NCBI GenBank assembly: GCA_024276705.1
Contig: JAJRWS010000118.1
Location: 1-35,074 of the forward strand
Direction: 5' to 3'
Origin: Planctomycetota bacterium
GTDB lineage: Bacteria; Planctomycetota; Planctomycetia; Pirellulales; Lacipirellulaceae
Length of the DNA stretch: 35,074 nt
A model generated the notes under the pieces. It saw only the letters and a list, made by a program, of their open reading frames with translations, was not told the DNA's origin and searched no databases. Within the stretch, counting starts at the first letter, position 1; each line of letters begins with the position of its first letter. This document shows positions 22,413-31,400 of the stretch, piece after piece. A program made the position numbers and the translations under genes.

Positions 22413-23975
22413 ATGACCAGTAAAGTATCCAGCCAACAGCGACCTGATAGGGCAACCCGTAGCTTATCGCGGCGCAACACGTGGCCATGCGGGGTCCTGG
22501 CGATCTTCGTAGCCACTTTGATGTTTTGCGCTTCCGCCAGCGGTTCCAAACGGCCCAATTTTCTCTTCATCCTCACCGACGACCAATCCCCGTACACCCT
22601 GAAAGCGTATGGCAACAGCGTGTGTCAGACACCCAACCTGGACCGACTTTCCGCCGAGGGGATGACGCTGGATGCCGCCTATCACATGGGCTCCTGGTCG
22701 GGGGCCGTCTGCACGCCGTCCCGGCATATGATCATGACGGGCCGGACGGTGTGGCGAATTCCTGGCGCTGGGCGCAACCCCAAATCCAATAAATCCAATT
22801 CCAATGGGTCCGCCCACTTTCCCGGTGACCTGCCTCGCCATACGATGGCGGCCGTATTCAACCAGGCGGGCTACGACACGATGCGGACCTGCAAGAAAGG
22901 AAATAGCTACGAAGCCGCCAACCGGCAGTTCACCGTGCGTCACGATGCCTCGAAACGGGGCGGCACGGACGAGACTGGCAGCGCCTGGCACGCCCAGCGC
23001 GTGCTGGAATACCTGCAGACGCGCAAGCAGACCAAGAAGACTAGCCCGTTTTTGATCTATTTCGGTTTTTCGCATCCGCATGACCCGCGCAACGGCAAGC
23101 CGGAACTTCTGCGGAAATACGAAGCTGACAACCGCGGGGCAAGCACGAAGCCCAACCCAAAGGCGCCACCACTGCAGGTCAACTACCTCCCCGCCCATCC
23201 GTTCCCCCACGGCCATCCCGGATTGCGCGACGAAGAGAAGGTGCAGGGAGTCATGAAACGCCGCGATGAAGCCACCATCCGCAATGAACTGGGGCGCGAG
23301 TATGCCTGCATTGAAAACATTGACATCCAGGTAGGGCGCGTGCTGAAAAAGCTTGAGGAGATCGGAGAGCTTAACAATACGTACATCTTTTACACAGCGG
23401 ACCACGGTATCGCGGTGGGACGGCACGGGTTGGTCGGCAAGCAAAATCTCTACGAACATACGTGGCGTGTGCCCTACGTGGTCCGGGGACCCGGAATCGT
23501 GGCGGGCAGTCGGGCGCCCGGTAACATCTACCTGCTCGATACGCTGGCCACGCTGTGCGACCTGGCAGGCATCAAACCGCCAGCGACCAACGACGGGCTC
23601 AGTTTCCGACCGATCCTCGAGGGCCGGCAGGAGACCAGCCGGGATGTTCTGTACGGCGTCTACTGCGGTGGCACTAAGCCAGGAATGCGGTGCGTGCGCA
23701 AAGGCAAGTGGAAGCTGATCAAATACGATGTCCTGGACGGCAAGGTGCGGGAAACTCAGCTTTTCAATCTGGCGGAAAACCCGGATGAACTGCTCAGAGA
23801 GCACCACGATCCGGCGGTCATCGGGCTGACCGGGAACACGCCAGGGCCGAACCAGGTCAATCTGGCCGACGATCCGCGTTACGCCGGAAAACGCCAAGAA
23901 CTCGAGGCCCTGCTGCTGGCGGAACAGGAACGTCTGCAAGATCCCTACCGTCTTTGGGATCAACCGAAAGAATAA
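22413..23975 (+). CDS. Exported formylglycine-dependent sulfatase
   Basis: A 520-residue sulfatase starting at ATG 22413, with GGGGA 7 nt upstream; the longer frame from 22368 overlaps the previous gene and lacks a ribosome site. A basic N-region plus a hydrophobic stretch (CGVLAIFVATLMFCASASG) is a signal peptide. RPNFLFILTDDQSP supplies the metal-binding DD. CTPSR with Cys100 is the C-x-P-S-R site converted to formylglycine. FYTADHGIAVGRHGLVGKQN is the second metal site. The C-terminus has the usual W(K)LI.YDV...LFNL..NPDE block. It hydrolyses sulfate esters of polysaccharides or glycosaminoglycans in the periplasm; the substrate is not predictable. Operon with the upstream HzsA-like gene. 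Confidence 0.94.
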   Translation: MTSKVSSQQRPDRATRSLSRRNTWPCGVLAIFVATLMFCASASGSKRPNFLFILTDDQSPYTLKAYGNSVCQTPNLDRLSAEGMTLDAAYHMGSWSGAVCTPSRHMIMTGRTVWRIPGAGRNPKSNKSNSNGSAHFPGDLPRHTMAAVFNQAGYDTMRTCKKGNSYEAANRQFTVRHDASKRGGTDETGSAWHAQRVLEYLQTRKQTKKTSPFLIYFGFSHPHDPRNGKPELLRKYEADNRGASTKPNPKAPPLQVNYLPAHPFPHGHPGLRDEEKVQGVMKRRDEATIRNELGREYACIENIDIQVGRVLKKLEEIGELNNTYIFYTADHGIAVGRHGLVGKQNLYEHTWRVPYVVRGPGIVAGSRAPGNIYLLDTLATLCDLAGIKPPATNDGLSFRPILEGRQETSRDVLYGVYCGGTKPGMRCVRKGKWKLIKYDVLDGKVRETQLFNLAENPDELLREHHDPAVIGLTGNTPGPNQVNLADDPRYAGKRQELEALLLAEQERLQDPYRLWDQPKE

Positions 23976-24229
23976 CTTACAAGCAAACCGGAACCGTCTT
24001 GGCTGCTTCTCGCCAGAGACCGCCGAGTTCCTGTCGTTCGAGACGATGCGCAAGGGCAAGGAGGCTCTTGCTCGGAAACTCTGAACCTTGAGCCGGTGCA
24101 CTCGCAACTTCCCGGTGGGTCGACTATGATCGGGCATGGAGCGATGGCGGTGTTCGGTTGCGTTCGTCGTGTCGTTCCATGGACGATGTCAGCCCCATCC
24201 TGAAACGGCCAGCCTGAAGGAATCGTCGC
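23976..24229. other. Intergenic, no gene seen
   Basis: The 254 bp between the sulfatase and the next operon contain no coding sequence I can support and no strong terminator hairpin. They probably separate two transcription units. Confidence 0.4.
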
Positions 24230-26302
24230 ATGTACCGTATGCCACGCACAACTGCCGCCTCCATGGGACCGCGCCACCTATCACGTAGCTCGACCTCGCC
24301 AAGACCAAGAAGCGCGAGACTTTGCCCCGTTCCGTGCCTCGGAGAGATTCGGCAACGTGGAATACGACAAACGGTGGGTTTTCTGCTCTGTGCGTTCTTA
24401 TTAGGGCCCGGCACCGTGGCCGCCGAAACGGGCCAACCCATCGGGCCAATCGGCATCGTGGCATCACCCGATCAGAAACTCCTCTACGTGGTCGAGGCCG
24501 AAGCCGAACGAATCGACGTACTGGACGTCGCTACCGAAAAGGTGGTTCGCGGCATCGCCTGCCCGGACCGGCCGTCCGGAGTTGTCGTCAGTGCGGACGG
24601 CCACACGCTGTACGTGACTTGCGGAGGACCTCAGGGGCAGGTCTGCGTGATCGAATCGGCTACCGGAGAGATCGTCGCGACCATCCCCGTCGGCCACACG
24701 CCGTGTGGCCCCACGCTGCTGCCCGGCGGCCAGCGACTTGTGGTCTGCAATCGCTTCGACCATGACCTCTCGGTAATCGATGTGGAGACGCGCACGGAGG
24801 TAACACGCGTTCCCGTGATTCGAGAACCGGTCGCGGCTGCCGCCTCACCCGATGGAAAATGGGTTTTCGTTGCCAACCTGCTCCCCGCCGGCCCCGCCGA
24901 CGCGGCCGATGTGGCGGCGGAAGTAACGATCCTCGACATGGCCGATCTGACTACATCCTCGGTACGACTGCCCAATGGCAGTTCCAGCGTCCGCGGCATC
25001 TCCGTTTCGCCCGACGGCAAGTACGCCGAGGTCGTTCATATCCTGTCCCGCTACCAGATGCCTACGACCCAATTGGAACGCGGCTGGATGAACACCAACG
25101 CCATGAGCATCATCGACGTAGCCAACCGGTGCTTGCTCAACACGGTGCTGCTGGACGACATCGATCAGGGCGCCGCCAATCCCTGGGGCGTGGCCAGCAC
25201 GGCCGACGGCAAACAGATCCTCGTAACCCATGCCGGCACGCATGAACTGAGCGTGATCGATGCGCCGGGCCTGCTAAAAAAACTGCAAGACGTGCCGAAA
25301 GATACCGAAGAGGCCAAGGCGAAGGGACAGGGCGATCCGCAAGATGCCTACGGATCAATGACCATCGCGGATGTGCCTAACGACTTGACGTTTCTGGTCG
25401 GCTTGCGTGATCGTATCCCATTACAAAAAGGAAGTCTGGGAGGACTTGCCGGAAACGAGAGCCCCATGATCCGTGGGCCGCGCGGCTTCGCCCAGGTCGG
25501 CTCCAAGATCTTCATCGCCGTCTATTTCAGCGACCTGCTGGCAGTCGTGGATCTCACCAACAAGTCGTACGATCGGGTTCAGACCGTACGTCTCCATCGT
25601 GAAGTGGAAATAACCTCCGAGCGTATGACTCTCGAACGCATGACTCCCGAGCAACGGGGCCAAATGGCTTTTCACGATGCAACACTCTGCTTTCAGTCCT
25701 GGCAAAGCTGTGCGAGCTGCCATCCGGACGCCCGCGTCGATGGGTTGAACTGGGACTTGATGAACGACGGTTTTGGCAATCCAAAAAATGTCAGGAGCAT
25801 GCTGCTCGCGCACCGGACACCGCCGGCCATGAGCAGCGGGATCCGCCCGACAGCGGAACAAGCTGTCCGCTCGGGAATCCGGCATATCTTGTTTGCCGTC
25901 CATCCCGAAGAAATCGCCCTGGCCATCGATGCCTACCTCAAGGCACTCAGGCCGGTACCGAGTCCAACACTTGCCGACGGCAAATTGAGCGAAGCGGCCA
26001 GACGCGGCCGGAAGTTGTTTTTCAGCGACCGGATCGGTTGCGCCACGTGCCACCCCAAGCCCCTCTACACCGATTTGAAGAAACATGACGTCGACTCCAG
26101 GAGCCCTTACGATCGCCAGAGCGAATTCGACACCCCGACTCTGATCGAAGTGTGGCGAACGGCACCCTATCTGCACAGCGGTCACTACGGCACGGTGCGG
26201 GAATTGCTCGACGCTGGCAAGCACGGCAACGATGGGGGCGATGGCGAGGGGCCCACCGGCAAGGAGTTGGACGATCTGATCGAGTTCGTACTGTCGCTTT
26301 AA
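24230..26302 (+). CDS. YVTN-type beta-propeller protein with diheme cytochrome-c-peroxidase-like C-terminus
   Basis: A 690-residue protein. A hydrophobic signal (TVGFLLCAFLLGPGTVAAETG) begins only at residue ~47, so ATG 24230 may be too early, but no better in-frame start with a ribosome site is visible. Residues ~70-460 are a YVTN/NHL-like propeller (GIVASPDQKLLYVVEAEAER, SGVVVSADGHTLYVTCGG, AAASPDGKWVFVANLLP). The C-terminal ~200 residues carry heme sites CASCH (494-498) and CATCH (604-608), with FFSDRIGC before the second and DTPTLIEVWRTAPYLHSGHY after it, like MauG/cytochrome c peroxidase proteins. A periplasmic redox role is likely; whether it is a peroxidase or a carrier is unknown. The GH109-type gene starts 27 bp later. 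Confidence 0.88.
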   Translation: MYRMPRTTAASMGPRHLSRSSTSPRPRSARLCPVPCLGEIRQRGIRQTVGFLLCAFLLGPGTVAAETGQPIGPIGIVASPDQKLLYVVEAEAERIDVLDVATEKVVRGIACPDRPSGVVVSADGHTLYVTCGGPQGQVCVIESATGEIVATIPVGHTPCGPTLLPGGQRLVVCNRFDHDLSVIDVETRTEVTRVPVIREPVAAAASPDGKWVFVANLLPAGPADAADVAAEVTILDMADLTTSSVRLPNGSSSVRGISVSPDGKYAEVVHILSRYQMPTTQLERGWMNTNAMSIIDVANRCLLNTVLLDDIDQGAANPWGVASTADGKQILVTHAGTHELSVIDAPGLLKKLQDVPKDTEEAKAKGQGDPQDAYGSMTIADVPNDLTFLVGLRDRIPLQKGSLGGLAGNESPMIRGPRGFAQVGSKIFIAVYFSDLLAVVDLTNKSYDRVQTVRLHREVEITSERMTLERMTPEQRGQMAFHDATLCFQSWQSCASCHPDARVDGLNWDLMNDGFGNPKNVRSMLLAHRTPPAMSSGIRPTAEQAVRSGIRHILFAVHPEEIALAIDAYLKALRPVPSPTLADGKLSEAARRGRKLFFSDRIGCATCHPKPLYTDLKKHDVDSRSPYDRQSEFDTPTLIEVWRTAPYLHSGHYGTVRELLDAGKHGNDGGDGEGPTGKELDDLIEFVLSL

Positions 26303-26328
26303 CTCGTACTCTCAACCAAGAGATAGTC

Positions 26329-27615
26329 ATGAACCAGCGAATTCATCGACGCGATCTGCTGCGGGCCGGCGCCGCGGCCGGACTGGCTGCCGGGCTGGTG
26401 CCCTTGGCGTTAGCCCGCCCCAGGAAACCCTCGTTACGTCTGGGAATCATTGGCGTCGGCAACCGAGGCACCCACCTGCTGCGGCTTGCCCTGAATATGG
26501 ACGTTGAGATCCCGGCCCTTTGCGACATCCGGGAAGACCATTTGCAACGCGCGATGGAGATCGTCAAGAAGGCCCGAGGCAGCGCGGCCGAAGGATACGC
26601 GCGTGGCCCGCACGATTATCGGCGTCTGCTCGAACGTGAAGATCTCGATGCCGTCATCTGCGCCACCGATATGCAGGAACACGCGGCGATTTGCATTGCC
26701 GCCATGCGGACGGACAAGGACGTACTCAGCGAGGTCGCGGCCGCGATGACTCTGAAAGAGTGCTGGGGACTGGTTCACGCCCAGGAAGAGACCGGACGCA
26801 TCTACATGTTGGCCGAGAATTGCTGCTACTGGCCCCACCTATTGATGGTTCGCAAGATGGTCGAGGAGGGCCTCTTCGGCGACATCACCTATGCCCAGTG
26901 CGGTTATGTCCATGACTGCCGCGCCCTGGCGTTCGACCAGGAGGGGAAACTCACCTGGCGTGGGCGGATGGCCCGCGACTTTGCCGGCAACCTCTACCCG
27001 ACCCATGATCTTGGCCCCGTGGCGAAGTGCCTTGGCATCCATCGGGGAGACCGGCTCGTATCGCTTACCGCCATGCAGAGCCGCAGCGACTCGATCGAAA
27101 ATTACGTCCGGCAACATTTCGCCAAGGATCATCCGGCCCGTCAGGTTCGATTTCAACTGGCCGATTCGACCAACGTGCTGATTCGCACGGCCAAGGGCGT
27201 GCTGATTGACCAGCGTTTCGACATGTACTCCGCCCGCCCAGCCGAGGGACCCTACCACGCGATCCAGGGCGTGCGGGGCAGTTACGATTCGCGTTTGAAA
27301 AGCATCTGGATCGAAGGGCGCTCCGCGGCCAATGCGTGGGATCCACAAGACAAATTTGCCAAACAGTTTGAGCACCCGCTATGGACCAACCTGGCCGAGA
27401 AGGCAAAAGGTTCCGGGCATGGCGGCGCCGACTTTTTTGTCATCTACGACTTCCTCGAAACCGTTCGCAACGGCGGCCCCGCCCCGGTCGATGTCTACGA
27501 CGCGGTTGCCTGGAGTTCCATCATCCCTTTATCGGGAAAGTCCATCGCGGAAGGCAACACGGCACAGGCAATCCCGGACTTCACCGGCGGAAAGTGGAAG
27601 CAGCCGAAGAGCTGA
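26329..27615 (+). CDS. Tat-exported Gfo/Idh/MocA protein of glycoside hydrolase family 109 type
   Basis: A 428-residue protein. The N-terminus MNQRIHRRDLLRAGAAAGLA is a twin-arginine signal, which decides the start at ATG 26329 over a longer frame. A Rossmann NAD-binding motif (RLGIIGVGNRGTHLLRLAL) follows at ~37. The middle has LSEVAAAMTLKECW and YPTHDLGPVAK (Tyr223-His226). The end reads HPLW...GHGGADFFVIYDFL...PAPVDVYDAVAWSSIIPLSG, then DFTGGKWKQ. These blocks are the hallmarks of GH109, whose members cleave alpha-N-acetylgalactosaminides or related glycosides by an NAD-dependent oxidation-elimination mechanism. Specificity is not certain: many planctomycete paralogues are uncharacterised. 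Tat export fits cofactor-loaded folding before translocation. It pairs with the upstream diheme propeller gene. Confidence 0.88.
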   Translation: MNQRIHRRDLLRAGAAAGLAAGLVPLALARPRKPSLRLGIIGVGNRGTHLLRLALNMDVEIPALCDIREDHLQRAMEIVKKARGSAAEGYARGPHDYRRLLEREDLDAVICATDMQEHAAICIAAMRTDKDVLSEVAAAMTLKECWGLVHAQEETGRIYMLAENCCYWPHLLMVRKMVEEGLFGDITYAQCGYVHDCRALAFDQEGKLTWRGRMARDFAGNLYPTHDLGPVAKCLGIHRGDRLVSLTAMQSRSDSIENYVRQHFAKDHPARQVRFQLADSTNVLIRTAKGVLIDQRFDMYSARPAEGPYHAIQGVRGSYDSRLKSIWIEGRSAANAWDPQDKFAKQFEHPLWTNLAEKAKGSGHGGADFFVIYDFLETVRNGGPAPVDVYDAVAWSSIIPLSGKSIAEGNTAQAIPDFTGGKWKQPKS

Positions 27616-27637
27616 TGCCGGAGGTAAAAAGGTGGGT

Positions 27638-27668
27638 AAAAAGGTGACAGCCACCAAATTTGGCTAGG
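27638..27668 (+). repeat. Solo REP-like fragment
   Basis: AAAAAGGTGACAGCCACCAA leads to ATTTGGCTAGG, similar to the RAYT ends (AAAAAGG(T/G)G(T/C)CAGGAGCC...TTGGCTG). It lies 22 bp after the GH109-type gene. The similarity is partial and may be one half of a decayed element. Confidence 0.4.
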
Positions 27669-27760
27669 ACCTGTCGATTAGGCAGTTTGCCGAGGTTAGG
27701 CCACCCCGTAAACACTTTTTCCTCCTCCACGAAAGGAGCCAAGCTTTCCAGCATGCGTTT

Positions 27761-28213
27761 CTATCCGGTGGCCGCAGCGCCAGTCGAACCATCTCTTGGG
27801 GAATCGCCGGAGCCCTCATCGAGTTCGAATGGCACCGTCTCATTCGTGGAAGCCTCATCCAATAGGACTTCCTCGGCCAGTTCCTCGAGGGTTTCTTTTC
27901 GTTTGGGTGGCTTGGGTTGCGTCGAAGTCTGGGGACTTTTCACCGGAGTATTTTTTCTCGTCCGCTCCGGTTGCTTGATCGTTGGATTCGGATGGACGAC
28001 GATCGATTCGTCGATCGTGTACGAGTCGTGGCTATCGATGGACGCATCAACCGTCCTGGCAATAACAATCGCCTCTCGGATCGATCGTTGGATCCAGGGT
28101 TTCACCTCCTCGTCCTTAACGAGCCCCGCCGCGATATACCCGGCATAAATCCGGGCAGCGGCTTCCAAAATGATGCCTTTACTGGGCTGTAGTGTAATAT
28201 CCGGTTTGCTCAT
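27761..28213 (-). CDS. Hypothetical protein with Lys/Pro/Thr-rich tail
   Basis: A 150-residue protein from ATG 28213-28211 (MSKPDITLQPSKGIILEAAA). The first ~70 residues look folded and helical (ILEAAARIYAGYIAAGLVKD, WIQRSIREAIVIARTVD). The rest is a low-complexity linker rich in Lys, Pro and Thr, then an acidic segment (LEELAEEVLLDEAS) and a Gly/Ser/Ala end. I recognise no domain; short planctomycete proteins with an AARIYA.Y...G N-terminal helix exist. A 40-residue upstream extension in frame is rejected because it lacks a ribosome site and reads as poor protein. It is downstream of the large PQQ gene on the same strand with a 239-bp gap. Confidence 0.6.
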   Translation of the reverse strand: MSKPDITLQPSKGIILEAAARIYAGYIAAGLVKDEEVKPWIQRSIREAIVIARTVDASIDSHDSYTIDESIVVHPNPTIKQPERTRKNTPVKSPQTSTQPKPPKRKETLEELAEEVLLDEASTNETVPFELDEGSGDSPRDGSTGAAATG

Positions 28214-28452
28214 CGGAGTTCTCTTTGCGCAACAGACAACGGGCCTTGATGCAATACTTTGGATCGAGTCCAACGCGGCAGCGAGGAATACACGAAATCC
28301 ACTATGGAGACATGATCCACCCATACGGGCCAATACGAATCAAGTCCCGTACCCCCATTATAACTACCGGTTCGGGTGGCGAAATAAAAATCAGGGAAGA
28401 ATCATGGCCAGAAACGGGACAAAGCCTGGTTTTCCGCCCCAACCATGAATCA

Positions 28453-31400
28453 TTAAGGACCGATGACTTCCAGGCCGCACAGGATCGGCGCTGACCGATC
28501 CGCGCCCGCAACCGGGGGCTTGGGAACCAGTTCCACGATCAACTGATCGGTCAGCAAGATACCCGGAAAGGTCTTGACGATACCAGCCGACTGGCCGGCC
28601 GATTCGGCTGCGATGTCAAAGTCATCCAGTACCAACTGGCCCTGAATCCGCACTTCAAACCGGCGTTCTCCTGGAGCGGCGGCATCCGGTTCGGCAAAAT
28701 AGAGACGGACCGTGTAGGGACGAGGCGGCCCCGGATCGGGCATCTGGCTGACGACCTGGCGGAAATCGCCACGGCCGCCCAGAGGCCAGCGGGCGTGACC
28801 GGTAAGCCACAGTTCACGCGGACCGAAACCGGAGAAGTTCGCTACCGCGACATTCAGCAGCAGCGTATTCGGATCCAGCCCCACATCGCTCAGGTCCGCC
28901 AGGGGGATCGCCAGTTCGGCCGTCCATTGGCTGTCCTGAGTCGACACGGCGCTGCGCCATTTTCCTTGCCACTGGGTATCGGCTTCCTTGATGCGGGGAC
29001 GGTAGAGATTGTCGGACCTCGCACCATCGCGAACCACCCGATATTCAATGATTCGCTTGAGCCCCGCGTCGGTCGGGTAGACTTTCAGGTACTCGTCTTT
29101 CAGCGGCCGGGCACCGCTCGCCCCCCATGGTTTGCCGGCGGTGGTGACCGCCTGGCCCTGGCGGGTCTCGTCTTGGCGGCGGTAAGCGATGTACAGATTC
29201 TCGGCGTCACGGCAGACTTGCAGATCGAGCCGTGGCATCGACCGGTAACCGTGCAGGTCGAGTGGGATCGGCTTCAGGTTTTGCCACAATGGATCATCCA
29301 GCTTGCCATCGATTTTTGGCTCACCCGACCGAACCGGCACCTCGAGCTGCGGATGTTGTTGCAATTGGATCGTCAGTTTCGCCGCCCCGCGCAACCCGGA
29401 GCTGTAAAGCCAAGGCCGGTCCGATGATGCCAGGCTGTCACTTGCCGATTCGTAGTACCATTGGGGCGCCGGGCCGTCGGTTTGCAGCCTGTCGGTTTGC
29501 AGCCCGTCGGTTTGCAGCCCGTCGACTCGCACGGGAACCGGAGCGGCTCGCTGCATCACCGGACGAGGGAATCCCAGCCAGGCCCTCTGGTTTGCGTCGT
29601 GACGGTCGCCGGGCGCACCCAGGTTCAGATGAAGATGTTTGACTCGCGCGGTGGGCGCCGTGCCTTGCAGCGCAAACCAGGTCCCTGCTTTCTCCTTGAC
29701 CGGGGCCAACGCGACGCATGTCTGGAAGTTGTAAGAACAACTGCAACCGCCGGCCCCTTCGGGGACGAGCAACAAGCCGGCGGCCGCGACCATAGTGACC
29801 GAACAGCCTGGCCGCACGCCGCCGATGGTGGACGTACCGCCGCTGGCGAAATCAAACACGCCGACCGTTCCGGAACGGAAAAAGAGCATATTCTGACAGC
29901 CGGCCACCGGCCCGCAGCCGTAAGCCCGGGCGAATGCCCAGGGCCGAGTAACATCGGTCAGCAGATCGGTCGTCATGCGGATTTTACCCGTGCGCAGATG
30001 GTACGCATGGGGCTGGGCGATCACCCAGTCATCATGGAGCAGGGGCGGCCGCTCGTGCCAAACCGAATGCTGCCACAGTTTCTTGCCGGTCGCCGCGTCG
30101 TAGCCGGCAACGGCCCCCACCACCACCACGCCCTTGCTCCAACGAATGTCGTATTTCCCGGCGGGCACGTCATCCTGTCGCCATATTTCCTGCCCCGACT
30201 CCAAGTCCAGGGCAACCAGGGTCTGCACCACCTGACCGTCACCGCCACGTCGCTGAGCCTGACCCGCCTCGGCCGGCGCGGTGGCATCGAGCAAGATCAT
30301 TCGATCGTGACCGAGCGTGATGGCCGTATTGACCACCGTCCGTTTGGCCCGATAGGTCCAGCGTGGCTGACCGCTGGCCTTATCCAAGGCAAACACCCCA
30401 ATCCCTTCGTTGCCCCCCTCGGCGACATCAGCGCGCAACCGGCTACCCAGAATCAGATCGCCAGCGACCGACACATATCCCCACAAGCCTTGTTCGGATG
30501 CCGATTCGTCAGGTCCAGCCAGTTTGGGGACAAGATAGGTGGAACTGGGCTGGCCGGTGGCTTGATCCAGGCGCTGGCAGACGGGGCCGGAAGCCACGTA
30601 GAGGCTGCTGCCGTCAGCGACAAAGTTCGAGGCATTCTTGACAGCATATTTGCGGCCGGCACCCCGCAGTGGCTGACTCCAAAGCTGACGGCCGTTGTAG
30701 GCGTCGATGGCCAGCACGCTGTGCTGGCCCGTGACAAACAAGCGGCTACCGACGGCAAGCGGCGCGGAGACGCCCCAATGCCGCGACATCATGGGGGCGG
30801 GCCCGGGACCACCAAACCACAACATTTCAAACGGCGGCTGTACCAGACGATCCTTGCCGATGCCCGACTTGCCCGCATCCGCCCACGGATAACGCCAATC
30901 GGCCGCGCCAGGCAACGGACCACGGGCAACCACAACCATCGAGGCGTCGAAGTCGATGCCCAGATTCCGGGCGGTTTCGCCAGTAACTTCGGCCAGGCAG
31001 AGAACACCGCCAGACGGGTGGACCATGCGAAACAGGTCGGCCCGCGACACTGTGTCGACCTGATCCCCCGCGACCAGGACGAGGTCGGCAAAGTAGGATG
31101 CATAGGGCAGATGCTTGTCGTCGGCAATCACATCGACCGCGACCCGCGTTCCATACAAGCCGGCTTTGATCAATTTTGTTCGCGCTCGCTCCGCTGCCGC
31201 CACGGAGGGCACCAGGCTGAGCAGGTGCAAGTCGGTCTGCCGAGCCAACGCGGCGGCCAGTTCACAGTCCGACTGGCCCAACACCAAGGCGTAACCTTGC
31301 ACGATACCCGTTCGCTCCACGATTTCTTTCGCCAATCGGTGCTGGCCGTTACCGAGAGTCGGCTGTGGTTCGACGGGAACCGAAAGTCGGTCCACATGCG

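Noticed and set aside
22464-24137. 557-codon minus-strand frame over the sulfatase
   Set aside because: The sulfatase active site and signal peptide are clear on the plus strand; the antisense frame has no recognisable domain.
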